A stretch of 32,570 nucleotides of DNA from Chryseobacterium limigenitum (lineage in GTDB: Bacteria; Bacteroidota; Bacteroidia; Flavobacteriales; Weeksellaceae), in the NCBI RefSeq assembly GCF_900114875.1, contig NZ_FPKW01000030.1, forward strand, positions 1-32,570. The letters are read 5' to 3'. The notes under the pieces were generated by a model. It was given only the letters and a program-made list of their open reading frames with translations, had not been told where the DNA came from and did not search any database. Positions 16,344-25,210 of this stretch are shown here, in pieces. The stretch's first letter is position 1; each line of letters opens with the position of its first letter. A program made the position numbers and the translations under genes.

Positions 16344-16700
16344 TTACAAAGGTGATTCCTCCGAAGTAATTATTCCAAATCCCTCCGAATACATTTTTAG
16401 TATGAGCAAATTTTTGAATAATTCGGATGAGACAACAATGTATACATCATTACCTCTGCAAGAAATCCAATTTCCATGACATTCATTTGGTTCGATATCG
16501 GAAATAGTGATATATGCAAAACCATCGTCTTTTCCATCGTCTGCATTGGCTAAGGGTACAATTACTTTTAATCCTTTTACATCATTGGGTGTAAGAATTT
16601 CAATGCTATTGTTCTCTTTTTCAAGCATAGGAACTGCTCCTGAATCAATAATAGACTGAATCGCTTCAGTAATTTTGATACTTTTAACTTCAAATTTCAT
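16344..16700 (-). CDS. Hypothetical small soluble protein
   Basis: The protein has 118 residues from ATG 16700 (MKFEVKSIKITEAIQSIIDSG). An upstream in-frame extension to 16748 lacks a good start. The chain shows beta-strand patterning (DVKGLKVIVPLANADDG, GFAYITISDIEPNECHGNW, NDVYIVVSSELF) and no signal peptide. There is no in-frame UGA, and the stop is TAA. No family recognised. It stands alone on the minus strand between two spacers, so it may be an orphan immunity or regulatory protein; that is conjecture. Confidence 0.7.
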   Translation of the reverse strand: MKFEVKSIKITEAIQSIIDSGAVPMLEKENNSIEILTPNDVKGLKVIVPLANADDGKDDGFAYITISDIEPNECHGNWISCRGNDVYIVVSSELFKNLLILKMYSEGFGIITSEESPL

Positions 16701-16852
16701 TATAATTTTATTTTTGTTTTCCGACAAATTGGCTGTCGGTGTAGCCACGTTATTTTTTCACTCATATAACGTAACTAATTTATAATGAAATATTTAAAAA
16801 AGTCAATTCATTTTAGTTATGATTAAATCTCATTCAGTACATTGAAATGAAT

Positions 16853-18424
16853 TCAATTTAAATTTTTTATTTGTTTCAATATTTTCATTAGGAAAACATT
16901 GTAGTTCCCTTCCAGTTTACATCTTTTATCTTCGTAATATAATTTAGGCATATATGAATTATATATATGCTGTAAATTTAACGACGTAGTTAGATTTTCT
17001 ATTTCATTAAGTTCCCTGTAAGACGACATATCCTTCTCAAATTCTTCTTCCGTTTCATAAATAGTTTCCGTACTAAATGCTAAATAGCCTACAAAATCTT
17101 GTGCTATCAATTCTCCTAGAACAAAAAAATCTCTTAAAAAAGAATGATCTATCTTTTGCTTTATTTTTTCAAGATCCTCTGTATTTTCAAGTTTGACAAA
17201 ATATTCAATATTGTTCCAAGTATGAACTTCTTGAATTTGAGATGTAAAAAAATCAACCTCTTCAAATTTATTTCCTTCCCTGTAACTAATAATTTCTTCT
17301 AATGTTGATTCAAACCCCAAAAGATATACTTTACTTATAAAATTTCCAATTTCTGCATTGGTATCCTTATATGGATATTTTTTTCTTATAGCCCCCTTAA
17401 ACTCTGATATAAAATTTAATATTTTGAGTGGTTCAACTGAACTATAATTTTCTAAAGTGTTTAGATAAATATATTCTACATCCAACAACGCTAAAATACT
17501 TAGGATAGTATTGTCTATTACTACTCTTCTATTATATAAATGCTTAGAATCACCATAAAGATCAATAGCAATTCTATTAAAAATTCTATCGGCTATCAGA
17601 TTTCCAATAACAAAAATAGTTTTCGTTTCTTCATCATCGAAGGGAGATGATTCATTATCTAATTCATGCTTATCAATCTTTAACCTTTTTAAAATATAGT
17701 CAAAAGTTTCAAAAGAAAATAGCCCATCAAAATGCAATGATTTAAATAGTACAGGAAATGTGTTCTTTGAACTGAATTTTTTATCGGAAATATCTTTGTC
17801 ATAATTTTCAAAACAATTAATAAAAAAATTATGAAGCCCTGCATTAAAAGCATCTATTAACTCTTCTGAACGACTAATAGAATGGTTGGCAATAAAATCT
17901 AAATCTAGCCGTATTTTATTTGTATCATTTATCTTTTCTTCTATTACAATTTTGGGTTGCTGATTTTCTATGGGTTTATTATGAGAAGACAAGTCTAAAT
18001 CATCCTTAGTATTATTTGCAGTTAACCCATTTATGGTAAAATCATTCCAGCCTTTACGTCCTATACATACCGAAAAAAAATCAAGGGAAGCTCCTTTAAT
18101 TGGGGTTTTATTTTCTAAAAAACTTTTAAAAGTTTTATCATTAGGATACAAACTTTTTATTACGCCAAAAGATAGAAATTCTTTTTTTAAATCAGAAAAA
18201 ACATTTTTGAAGCTATCTGAGTTATATGTTGATTGAATACTGGATATTGTTTCTAATCCTTTAGAATATCCTTTTTTAGATTGTTTATAAAAATCTGTGA
18301 TATTGTATTCAAAATTAGTTGTAAATGTAGATTCATGGGCTATTATATAGCCATCCTTTGAGTAATTTAATAACACTTCATTTCTTAATGCATCAATTTG
18401 TATTTTCTTTTGTTCAGTAGTCAT
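16853..18424 (-). CDS. Large protein of unknown function
   Basis: The protein has 523 residues from ATG 18424 (MTTEQKKIQIDALRNEVLLNYSKDGYIIAHES). An upstream extension to 18499 is AT-rich and unlikely. The chain is acidic and helical, rich in Phe, Ile and Asn, with no membrane segment, ATP-binding motif or nuclease motif I can identify. Some segments (FVIGNLIADRIFNRIAIDLYG, YRELNEIENLTTSL) look like a helical scaffold. Strong AT bias, single-gene layout and position beside the mobilization module suggest cargo, perhaps a defence gene, but nothing shows it. The stop is UGA; the frame holds no other UGA despite many glycines. Confidence 0.75.
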   Translation of the reverse strand: MTTEQKKIQIDALRNEVLLNYSKDGYIIAHESTFTTNFEYNITDFYKQSKKGYSKGLETISSIQSTYNSDSFKNVFSDLKKEFLSFGVIKSLYPNDKTFKSFLENKTPIKGASLDFFSVCIGRKGWNDFTINGLTANNTKDDLDLSSHNKPIENQQPKIVIEEKINDTNKIRLDLDFIANHSISRSEELIDAFNAGLHNFFINCFENYDKDISDKKFSSKNTFPVLFKSLHFDGLFSFETFDYILKRLKIDKHELDNESSPFDDEETKTIFVIGNLIADRIFNRIAIDLYGDSKHLYNRRVVIDNTILSILALLDVEYIYLNTLENYSSVEPLKILNFISEFKGAIRKKYPYKDTNAEIGNFISKVYLLGFESTLEEIISYREGNKFEEVDFFTSQIQEVHTWNNIEYFVKLENTEDLEKIKQKIDHSFLRDFFVLGELIAQDFVGYLAFSTETIYETEEEFEKDMSSYRELNEIENLTTSLNLQHIYNSYMPKLYYEDKRCKLEGNYNVFLMKILKQIKNLN

Positions 18425-18788
18425 GGTTACAATATAAGTATACCAACGAAAGTATAAAATTTTTATAAAATAAATACAGTTCACTGAAAATCTCCACAAT
18501 CCTTTTCATCATCTATGTTTACGGACACTACTAAATAATCTTTCCGCAATCATGGAATCATCTTTCCAAATGCTTCCTTGTACTGATTTCAAATAATTTC
18601 ACTTTTGCTTCAACAAAAAAAAATTTTAAAAATTTTAAACCTATCAATATGAAACCAACCCAAAAAATTTCACACCCCAAGACGGTTCAGTAGTTTAATA
18701 AAACTACCAACCATCGACACGTCAGCTTCAATCAATTATTGAAGAAAAATTTCACAAAAAAGTCTAATCATATAAAAAAATAAAACAA
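18425..18788. promoter_or_regulatory. Control region left of the mobilization genes, candidate oriT
   Basis: It holds two hairpins, GTAGTTT-AATA-AAACTAC (about 18692-18709) and CTTCAAT-CAATT-ATTGAAG (about 18726-18744), beside the GC-richer CACACCCCAAGACGG. No gene is seen. Location before the mob operon fits an oriT or promoter, unproven. Confidence 0.35.
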
Positions 18789-20498
18789 ATGGAAACACAC
18801 AATCAGAAAATTATTAAACCCTCCAAAGAAAAAATGGAGGTCATTAAGAAAGACCTTAACGAAAAAATAAGCGATAGCACCGAGGATTTGCTTCGTTTGG
18901 TAGTATTCTGGAGTTGGTGGATGAAGTTCCTCTCCAACCAGTCGATACTCAAAATATTACATCAATCACGAGCGTTGCTCAATGGCAAACTTCAATTCCT
19001 AAAACAGGATTTTGAAAAAAATGTAGTGCAGTTTAAGCAATTAACCCAAAATTTCATGCGGTTAACCTCCGTTACAGGTGACGATAAAATATTGGACATT
19101 GCAGGAGAAAAACAGGAAGTTCAAGCAAAAAGTGATCTTGCCCGTACCTACTCACAAGAGGTTCACGATCACATTGCCGGAAACATTGCCAAATCAAAAA
19201 TTCTGCAAAGCGATTCGGAAATTAATTTTAGTGAAGCCGAAAGCATCAAATCACAAAATTACATCCAAGCCGTCAAAAAATCAGATTTAGAAATAAAAAT
19301 TTATCCTTCAAAACCTGAACTTGATTTTGCCGAACTTACCCAACTACAAACGGAAACCGTAGCCTCTACAGAAATCCCACAGGAACAAGTTTCTGTAGAA
19401 AAAGAGCAAGTTTCTCCTGCTGTGTATTCCAAACCCAAACAAGTTATTTATACCCAAGTTGGCTCAGCTCCGGATTTTTATACAGCTGAGGCACAATTTG
19501 AAGAAACCCTTTTGGCATCGGGCGAGAATTATGCTTTGCAATATTCCAACCCAACCAAAGAAAATGCCGAGTCTGTAAACCTTTCCAATACTTCTAAAGA
19601 TGCGTTGAAACAGCCGACCTATAATCAAAACATACTGTCGTTTATCGGTTTAGATAAGGTTATTTGGGTCGCATTGGTGTACTTTATCGCTATCGCTGGA
19701 GAGATCCTCATATTCTCCGCAATTTTTTCAGTGGTTTATAATTTCGATCCGGTAAAAAGCTTTGTAGCAGGGCTTTGCCCAACGTTACTTTCTTTCGGAA
19801 TCGGATATGCTTTGTACGGTAACATCTTACATTTCACGAAAAATAATAATCAGATTGCCCGAAAGCTGTTTTCATCGGTGTTTATGACCATTGCCATGAT
19901 TTTAGCCCTCACTTATGCAGCTTCCATGGGGTTGTTGTATAAAAACACCCTCGACCAAGATGAATTATACGGTCAAATGACCATGCAGAAACAGGAATTA
20001 TACGAATACAATCCTGAAATTCTCGATGAGGATATGACAGCAGAAGAGCGGGATAAAACGATTCGTGAGAACGGAACCAAGGTGGATGAGATCAATACCA
20101 AATTGGTTCATCTCCAAGAAGGTCCGATGGCTACAATTGGTAAATTAACCATAGCCTTCAGCTCCCTTATCTTCCTTTTATTTTCTGGAATCTGCTTTGG
20201 TATTTTCATTTTGTTCCTTTCTAGTTACAAGCTCCAGAAAGCCATAAGACGCATACAAAACCGTCTCCCAAGAATTGAGGCAGAATTCCACTCTCAAAAA
20301 AATGTCATCATGGAACTGGATAATCTTTCCAACAGAATATTACACCTCCTTGGTCAAAAAAGGTTCGTGGAAAAATTACTGGCAGGCGATGAAACCAAAG
20401 ACATTTTGTACACCCCACCTGCCAAAGAAGAACCTAAACCAACTTTCTCCTCCAACGGAACATACCACCATTCTGAAGAAATTAACAGTAACAATTAA
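18789..20498 (+). CDS. Four-helix membrane protein of the mobilization module
   Basis: The protein has 569 residues. The first ~290 are a charged, partly coiled region with a WSWWMKF patch near residue 40. Then come transmembrane helices at roughly 291-318, 325-350, 358-383 and 440-470. Between the third and fourth is a ~55-residue acidic loop, and the C-terminus (475-569) is a charged coiled coil (IRRIQNRLPRIEAEFHSQKN). No named family recognised. First gene of the mob cluster; with long soluble parts and helices it could anchor the relaxosome or lipoprotein at the inner membrane. Confidence 0.75.
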   Translation: METHNQKIIKPSKEKMEVIKKDLNEKISDSTEDLLRLVVFWSWWMKFLSNQSILKILHQSRALLNGKLQFLKQDFEKNVVQFKQLTQNFMRLTSVTGDDKILDIAGEKQEVQAKSDLARTYSQEVHDHIAGNIAKSKILQSDSEINFSEAESIKSQNYIQAVKKSDLEIKIYPSKPELDFAELTQLQTETVASTEIPQEQVSVEKEQVSPAVYSKPKQVIYTQVGSAPDFYTAEAQFEETLLASGENYALQYSNPTKENAESVNLSNTSKDALKQPTYNQNILSFIGLDKVIWVALVYFIAIAGEILIFSAIFSVVYNFDPVKSFVAGLCPTLLSFGIGYALYGNILHFTKNNNQIARKLFSSVFMTIAMILALTYAASMGLLYKNTLDQDELYGQMTMQKQELYEYNPEILDEDMTAEERDKTIRENGTKVDEINTKLVHLQEGPMATIGKLTIAFSSLIFLLFSGICFGIFILFLSSYKLQKAIRRIQNRLPRIEAEFHSQKNVIMELDNLSNRILHLLGQKRFVEKLLAGDETKDILYTPPAKEEPKPTFSSNGTYHHSEEINSNN

Positions 20499-20524
20499 TC
20501 ATTAACCTTTAATATTTATTTATC

Positions 20525-21301
20525 ATGAAAAAGATTTTATTTTTTACCGCAATCAGTGTATTAATCTTTAACCTTACCTCTTGTCACAAAGAGGTAACGG
20601 AAAACACTGCATCTGAACGTTCATTGATCATTCTGATGAAAGATAAGTCCGCTTCCGTATCTGCTACAGATACGGAAAAGGAAACCAAACATCTGAAAGG
20701 CTACCTCGCACAGTATATGGCAGAAAATACCGATGTCGTTGTGATGGACATCAATTCCAACTCCAACAGCCGGACAAATGCTAAATGGTTCTACTATAAA
20801 GCCCCTAAACGTCAGGTTTCCACCCGAAATAAAACCAAAAAACAGGACGAACTGGACGAAGTCATGTATCAGGAAAAAGTCCACAAAACCTTGCAGGCTA
20901 CCCAAAAGAGGATCATTACAACGATGTTTGCTAAAACACCCCCAAGCCAAGAAACGGCAATTGTGGAACTTGTAAGTCCTATTTCCGAGATTTTAAAAGA
21001 CTACGATAAAGCGTCCGTTTTGATCTACTCGGATTTAATTCAAGAATCAGGCTTCAGAAATTTTACCAAGGGGCAATGGGCGATGCCAAATAAAAAATAC
21101 GCTGTAGACGTAGCCACTAAAGACTTTGAACGTCTGCAACAACAAAGTTCTGAGATTGATTTGAGTAAAATCAGCTTTGTCGATGTGGTTACTCCCAATA
21201 ATCCGAAGAACGAAAAATATTACGTGAACATGCCGTTTTATTTTGACACCATCTTTACGTTAGGCAAATATAACGGAACGATCGATTGGAAAAAACTGTA
21301 G
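20525..21301 (+). CDS. Lipoprotein with vWA-like fold
   Basis: The protein has 258 residues with signal ILIFNLTSC, lipid-bearing Cys 20. The mature chain starts a vWA-like core: SLIILMKDKSASVS (a MIDAS-like DxSxS), VVVMDINSNSNSR, then KASVLIYSDLIQESG. This resembles vWA modules in which the first strand ends in a metal-binding DxSxS. It probably takes part in substrate or envelope interactions of the transfer apparatus. It lies between the membrane protein and MobC-like genes, with 26 and 2 base gaps. The vWA call rests on two motifs. Confidence 0.65.
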   Translation: MKKILFFTAISVLIFNLTSCHKEVTENTASERSLIILMKDKSASVSATDTEKETKHLKGYLAQYMAENTDVVVMDINSNSNSRTNAKWFYYKAPKRQVSTRNKTKKQDELDEVMYQEKVHKTLQATQKRIITTMFAKTPPSQETAIVELVSPISEILKDYDKASVLIYSDLIQESGFRNFTKGQWAMPNKKYAVDVATKDFERLQQQSSEIDLSKISFVDVVTPNNPKNEKYYVNMPFYFDTIFTLGKYNGTIDWKKL

Positions 21302-21303
21302 TC

Positions 21304-21765
21304 ATGGAAAACTTCCGCACGTATTTATTAGGCAAAGGTTTATCGCATCTTCAAGGTGCGGAACGTAAAAAGATATACGCAGAGTATAAACGTGAATATG
21401 TGCGGAATTTCATGAAGCAAAAACGCAGTAAACATCAGGTTATTGAACTATTCCTCACAGAAAAAGACTACGAACGGCTAACCAAAACAGCCCAGCATTA
21501 TGGGCTGTCCCGTTCGAGTTTCTGTCAGCAATTGGTACTGAGCAATATTTCAGATACCGTGTGGATTCCCAATCAACAGCTTATTTCCGAACTGCAAATC
21601 TCCATTAAAAAAATTGGAAACAATATCAATCAAATTGCCCGAATTGCAAATTCTAAAAAAGAATTAACGCACCAATTGTGGGAAGAGGCGTACCAAAAAC
21701 TTCATCAGTTGGAAGAGTTAATTAAAGAAAACCTAAGCCACCCTGAATTGTTTGTGAAAACCTAA
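21304..21765 (+). CDS. mobC: MobC-like relaxosome accessory protein
   Basis: The protein has 153 residues. The N-terminus (to about 40) is basic (RKKIYAEYKREYVRNFMKQK), then VIELFLTEKDYERLTKTAQHYGLSRSSFC suggests a ribbon-helix-helix-like DNA binder. IKKIGNNINQIARIAN in the C-terminal half is the typical MobC (PF05713) signature. It would bind oriT and help the relaxase. I chose ATG 21304, 2 bases after the previous stop, rather than an upstream TTG within that gene. The relaxase follows closely. Confidence 0.8.
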   Translation: MENFRTYLLGKGLSHLQGAERKKIYAEYKREYVRNFMKQKRSKHQVIELFLTEKDYERLTKTAQHYGLSRSSFCQQLVLSNISDTVWIPNQQLISELQISIKKIGNNINQIARIANSKKELTHQLWEEAYQKLHQLEELIKENLSHPELFVKT

Positions 21766-21803
21766 ACCAGTGCCGTATGCTTAACCAAATCAATTTCGCT
21801 CTT

Positions 21804-22649
21804 ATGCTTATCAAAATTCTTTCAAGGAAAAATAAGTCGTTCCGAAGTCTGATCGGTTATATAGACAGACAAACGGAGGGGCAGGAATTGTACTGGAACG
21901 TACCCCAGAACGCTACATCGGAGCGATTGGAAAAGGAGTTTTTAGAAAATGATACGTACCGAAGCTCGCAATCCAAAAACAGTATGTACCATCATATTTT
22001 AAGTTTTTCCGCCAAAGACAAAGCAGTTATTACTCCCGAATTGTTGGAAAGCGTAGCACAGGAATACATTGTAAAAGCAAACCTCGAAAACCATTTAGTA
22101 TATGGCAGAGTTCATTCCGATACGGAGCATTATCATTGGCATTTAATCAGTTCCCAAAATGCTTATCACAGTAAAAAGGGATTCAGATTATCAAAGGCGG
22201 AACTTAAAAACCTTCAAGTACAAATGGAAGAATTTACAAGGTTGCAATATCCCGAAATCAAATACAGCTATGCTTACAGCGGAAAACGTAACCTTACGTT
22301 GGGACTTACAACTTCCAAAGTGACGATGAAACCCACGGAGCAGGAATTTCAGATGGGTAAATCCGAGCGTAGCACCGAAAAGCAGGAACTCATCAACTAT
22401 CTGAAAAGCCTTGCCACCCAAGTACATTCCCCGAATGACTTTGAAAAAGCCATTGAGCAGGATGCACGTTATGGATTTTATACCTACAGAGACAACATCC
22501 ACGGCATTATGGATAAGCAAAACGGTAAAAAATACAGGCTTAGTACGCTGTTTCAAACCAAAGACCTTACGGCAATTTATCGTCAGCTGAAATCCAGACA
22601 CAAAGAATTGGAAAACCAACGAGAAAATCAGCAAGATAAAGAACGCTAA
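21804..22649 (+). CDS. mobA: Relaxase (MobA/VirD2-like mobilization nuclease)
   Basis: The protein has 281 residues from ATG 21804 (MLIKILSRKNKSFRSLIGYI), the usual family N-terminus; an ATG at 21777 would add nine residues. The catalytic elements are Tyr in the N-terminal region, MYHHILSFS (about 61-69) and YGRVHSDTEHYHWHLI with a His triad (His 109, 111 and 113) that binds the metal. This is the relaxase domain PF03432, which nicks oriT and stays attached to the 5' end. The C-terminus is highly charged (KELENQRENQQ). It follows the MobC-like gene as in other Bacteroidota IMEs. Confidence 0.85.
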   Translation: MLIKILSRKNKSFRSLIGYIDRQTEGQELYWNVPQNATSERLEKEFLENDTYRSSQSKNSMYHHILSFSAKDKAVITPELLESVAQEYIVKANLENHLVYGRVHSDTEHYHWHLISSQNAYHSKKGFRLSKAELKNLQVQMEEFTRLQYPEIKYSYAYSGKRNLTLGLTTSKVTMKPTEQEFQMGKSERSTEKQELINYLKSLATQVHSPNDFEKAIEQDARYGFYTYRDNIHGIMDKQNGKKYRLSTLFQTKDLTAIYRQLKSRHKELENQRENQQDKER

Positions 22650-22682
22650 AACCAATAAAAAATAACCCTAAAAACCAATATC

Positions 22683-24017
22683 ATGGACAAAATATGGAAA
22701 TTAATATCGGGCGAAAAAGAACAGCAATATGAAACTCTACATGGAAGCAGTCGTTTTATGACCAAAAGAGAGGAACAGGACATCCTTTCCCGTTGGAATA
22801 AAGGAATTGTGGTGGACGGCAAACGAAGAATTTCAAGAACAAAAACCATCCATACACTCATTTTAGCTTCCACAGGTGGTGGTAAATCGGTGTGGATTTC
22901 TGCCAATCTGTTAAAACCAAAATCTGATTCTTATATCGTTACTGATACTTCAGGCGAACTTTTTAAACTGACCTCAAAATATTTAGAGAAAAAAGGGTAT
23001 AAAATTCTGCACTTTAATCTCTCACAAGACGGAGCAAAAGGACTGCATTACAATCCGCTTGCGTTCCTCAAAACCGACAGCGACATACAAAGATTTTCAA
23101 AAGTATTATTGCAGGCGCAAGGCTTAGATAAAGGAAACGACCCGTTCTGGCAGATCTCTACCGAACAGTTGTTCTTTGTACTCATTAAAGCGGTTCTGAA
23201 AATGCCATCCGAACAACAAACTTTACAAACACTTTATCATTTGGTAGATTTGTGTACAGCAGATATTGAACAGGCGGAAGGTGTACTCACATCTTCGATG
23301 GACGATGAACTCTATCTCAAATTTTCCGCTTTTAAGAATTATAGCGAAAAATTAAGAACTTCTGTACTCGCTACGGCTTCAGCAGTACTGAGTCCGTTAA
23401 ACGATTCTTATATCCAACAGCTCACTTCCAAAAATGATTTGGATATTTCCTTACTCCGAAAACAGAAAACCATTCTCTATATCCAAAACAGTGAACGGGA
23501 TTTAGCACATACCGCTTTTCTCAGAAACTTATTATTAAAAGATATTTTCTATAATCTACTTGCACCACGAGGTAAAAATGAAAAAAGGGTGTACGTATTT
23601 TTGGATGAATTTGCAAATGTCTATGTCCCAGATTTTACCACACTCATCACAGTTAGTCGAAAATACGATTTGAGTTTAACCTGCGCACTACAAGACCTGC
23701 AACAGCTCAAACAGAACTATCCCAATGCTGAAAACACAATCCTCTCGAACTTTCAGGTTAAAATTGTTTTGCCTGGACTCAATGCAGATTCTTCCGAGCA
23801 GATTTCAAGATTATTAGGGATGGCAACGGTTACCAGTGAATCAAACGAAACCAAAAAAAGCAGTTTGACTGCTCGCAGGTTACTCACTGCCGATGAGATC
23901 CGCACGCTTTCTTCGGATGAAGGCATTATGATTTTTTCCAATAAACTTCCCATACGGCTCAAAATGAAACCGTGGTACAAGAGTTTTTGGCTTCGCTTAC
24001 GATTGGGAATGTATTAA
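22683..24017 (+). CDS. VirD4/TraG-like coupling ATPase
   Basis: The protein has 444 residues. Walker A is STGGGKS (63-69) and Walker B is VYVFLDEF (303-310), followed by AN, with TLITVSRKYDLSLTCALQDLQQL (about 318-340), the VirD4 family core. It couples the relaxase-DNA complex to the secretion channel using ATP. Typical N-terminal membrane helices are missing, so it is shorter than TraG of full conjugative elements and may rely on the membrane proteins at 18789 or 24131. A 7-bp tandem repeat starts right at its stop codon. Confidence 0.85.
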   Translation: MDKIWKLISGEKEQQYETLHGSSRFMTKREEQDILSRWNKGIVVDGKRRISRTKTIHTLILASTGGGKSVWISANLLKPKSDSYIVTDTSGELFKLTSKYLEKKGYKILHFNLSQDGAKGLHYNPLAFLKTDSDIQRFSKVLLQAQGLDKGNDPFWQISTEQLFFVLIKAVLKMPSEQQTLQTLYHLVDLCTADIEQAEGVLTSSMDDELYLKFSAFKNYSEKLRTSVLATASAVLSPLNDSYIQQLTSKNDLDISLLRKQKTILYIQNSERDLAHTAFLRNLLLKDIFYNLLAPRGKNEKRVYVFLDEFANVYVPDFTTLITVSRKYDLSLTCALQDLQQLKQNYPNAENTILSNFQVKIVLPGLNADSSEQISRLLGMATVTSESNETKKSSLTARRLLTADEIRTLSSDEGIMIFSNKLPIRLKMKPWYKSFWLRLRLGMY

Positions 24018-24071
24018 AGCAATTAGCAATTAGCAATTAGCAATTAGCAATTAGCAATTAGCAATTAGCAA
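24018..24071 (+). repeat. Seven copies of a 7-bp tandem repeat AGCAATT
   Basis: Units start at 24018, 24025, 24032, 24039, 24046, 24053 and 24060, with a partial eighth at 24067. It lies in the gap after the coupling ATPase, not in a coding frame. Such arrays expand and shrink by slipped-strand replication and could vary the distance to the next gene. Confidence 0.9.
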
Positions 24072-24130
24072 AACTAAAGACTATTAACTGACAGCCAAAA
24101 ACCATCAACTATCAACCAAAAACTGCAAAA

Positions 24131-24463
24131 ATGAAACTTTCTGAACAACTCATCCATCTACTGATATTAATAGGAATACTGACTTTAATTTATTTAGTCA
24201 TCTGTAAACTGCTTAAACCTTTGGGAGCTTTGCCTAAAGCACTGGCGGAAGCGTTGGAACAACTGCTTATTATAGTCTTTGAAATGATTGCAAAGCTCGT
24301 ACACTATATAGTAGTGTTTATCAAAAGTACCGTTCCTGTCATTTTTGAACACCTCCTGAAACTTATTATTGCTCTGTTTCTGTTTGTAGTTCGGGGATTT
24401 ACGTGGCTGATTAACGGGATCGTATCGCTGTTAAACCGCCTGTTCCGACTGACGCAGAATTAA
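24131..24463 (+). CDS. Small multi-spanning membrane protein
   Basis: The protein has 110 residues with three hydrophobic segments (about 8-28, 42-65 and 70-100): LIHLLILIGILTLIYLVICKLL, LLIIVFEMIAKLVHYIVVFI and LLKLIIALFLFVVRGFTWLI. The chain ends in a basic NRLFRLTQN. No family recognised. It sits between the coupling ATPase and the primase-like gene; it may supply the missing membrane anchor of the coupling protein, a guess from position and topology. Confidence 0.6.
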   Translation: MKLSEQLIHLLILIGILTLIYLVICKLLKPLGALPKALAEALEQLLIIVFEMIAKLVHYIVVFIKSTVPVIFEHLLKLIIALFLFVVRGFTWLINGIVSLLNRLFRLTQN

Positions 24464-24587
24464 GCCGAAAATACGCTTAAACATCTCACATTCAGGGACT
24501 TTCTTGGAGGTTATGTCGAAAGGTTTGCTTAATGTTGCATGTGTCAGATTATGAGGCGATTAACCCAATAAATAGCATAAAAATAAC

Positions 24588-25196
24588 ATGGAAAAACTTG
24601 CATTATTCAAAAAAAATACGCATCAGCGGGAACTGAGGGGACTGCCCGAAATTTTCCAGTCTTTTGAAACCGGAATACGGAGCTCCAAAGCCGTTGATGC
24701 AAAGAGGTTCTTAGAAAAAATCGGTATAAATTTTAACGAACTCCGCATCGGCTTCAACTCGGGACAGCTCCACCACCGACAGCCACAGGAACTGAAAAAC
24801 CGTTACGAGCAGTTGGGACTTCTGACTAAAAGCGATGCCAACGTTCGGGAAGAAAATATGACTGCTTATACCGTATTCGGACGCAAAGGAATTATTTTCC
24901 CGCTTTTCAATGAACACAACGTAATCGTTAATTTTTTTGCCATCCGATTTAAAATGGCAATCCCACAGGAAAGCTACCTCAATGACCGTGGAGTGTATCC
25001 CTGCTATCCGCATCCAAGCACGAAAAAACTCTTCATCGTTCCTACGATATTGGACGGGGCAAGCCTTCTGCAAAGCAAGGCTCTGGAAAATAAGGAAGCC
25101 GTTTTGGCTCTGCACAATGGAAAAATGCTTCCCCAACATAGAGAGGCGATTGAAAGTTTAGAACATCTGGAAGAAATTATTGTGATAAAAAGATAG
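24588..25196 (+). CDS. Toprim/DnaG-like primase fragment of mobile elements
   Basis: The protein has 202 residues. The middle part looks like a DnaG N-terminal-core fold (YTVFGRKGIIFPLFNEHNVIVNFFAIRF, about 85-112, where a plasmid primase has GRI.FPI). The C-terminus is a Toprim-like remnant (LFIVPTILDGASLLQSKALENKEAVLALHNGKML). In mobile elements this type accompanies the ATPase encoded next. The CHC2 zinc finger is absent, so it is a short element-specific version. It probably initiates replication after transfer. Confidence 0.65.
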   Translation: MEKLALFKKNTHQRELRGLPEIFQSFETGIRSSKAVDAKRFLEKIGINFNELRIGFNSGQLHHRQPQELKNRYEQLGLLTKSDANVREENMTAYTVFGRKGIIFPLFNEHNVIVNFFAIRFKMAIPQESYLNDRGVYPCYPHPSTKKLFIVPTILDGASLLQSKALENKEAVLALHNGKMLPQHREAIESLEHLEEIIVIKR

Positions 25197-25210
25197 CAAC
25201 AATACAAACA

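Noticed and set aside
10432..16748. Whole 10-17 kb block as code-25 DNA
   Set aside because: The long genes here have many glycines and none coded by UGA in-frame; only the gene at 15415-15822 has one.
24018..24071. CRISPR array
   Set aside because: The repeat unit is only 7 bp with no spacers, and there are no cas genes in the window.
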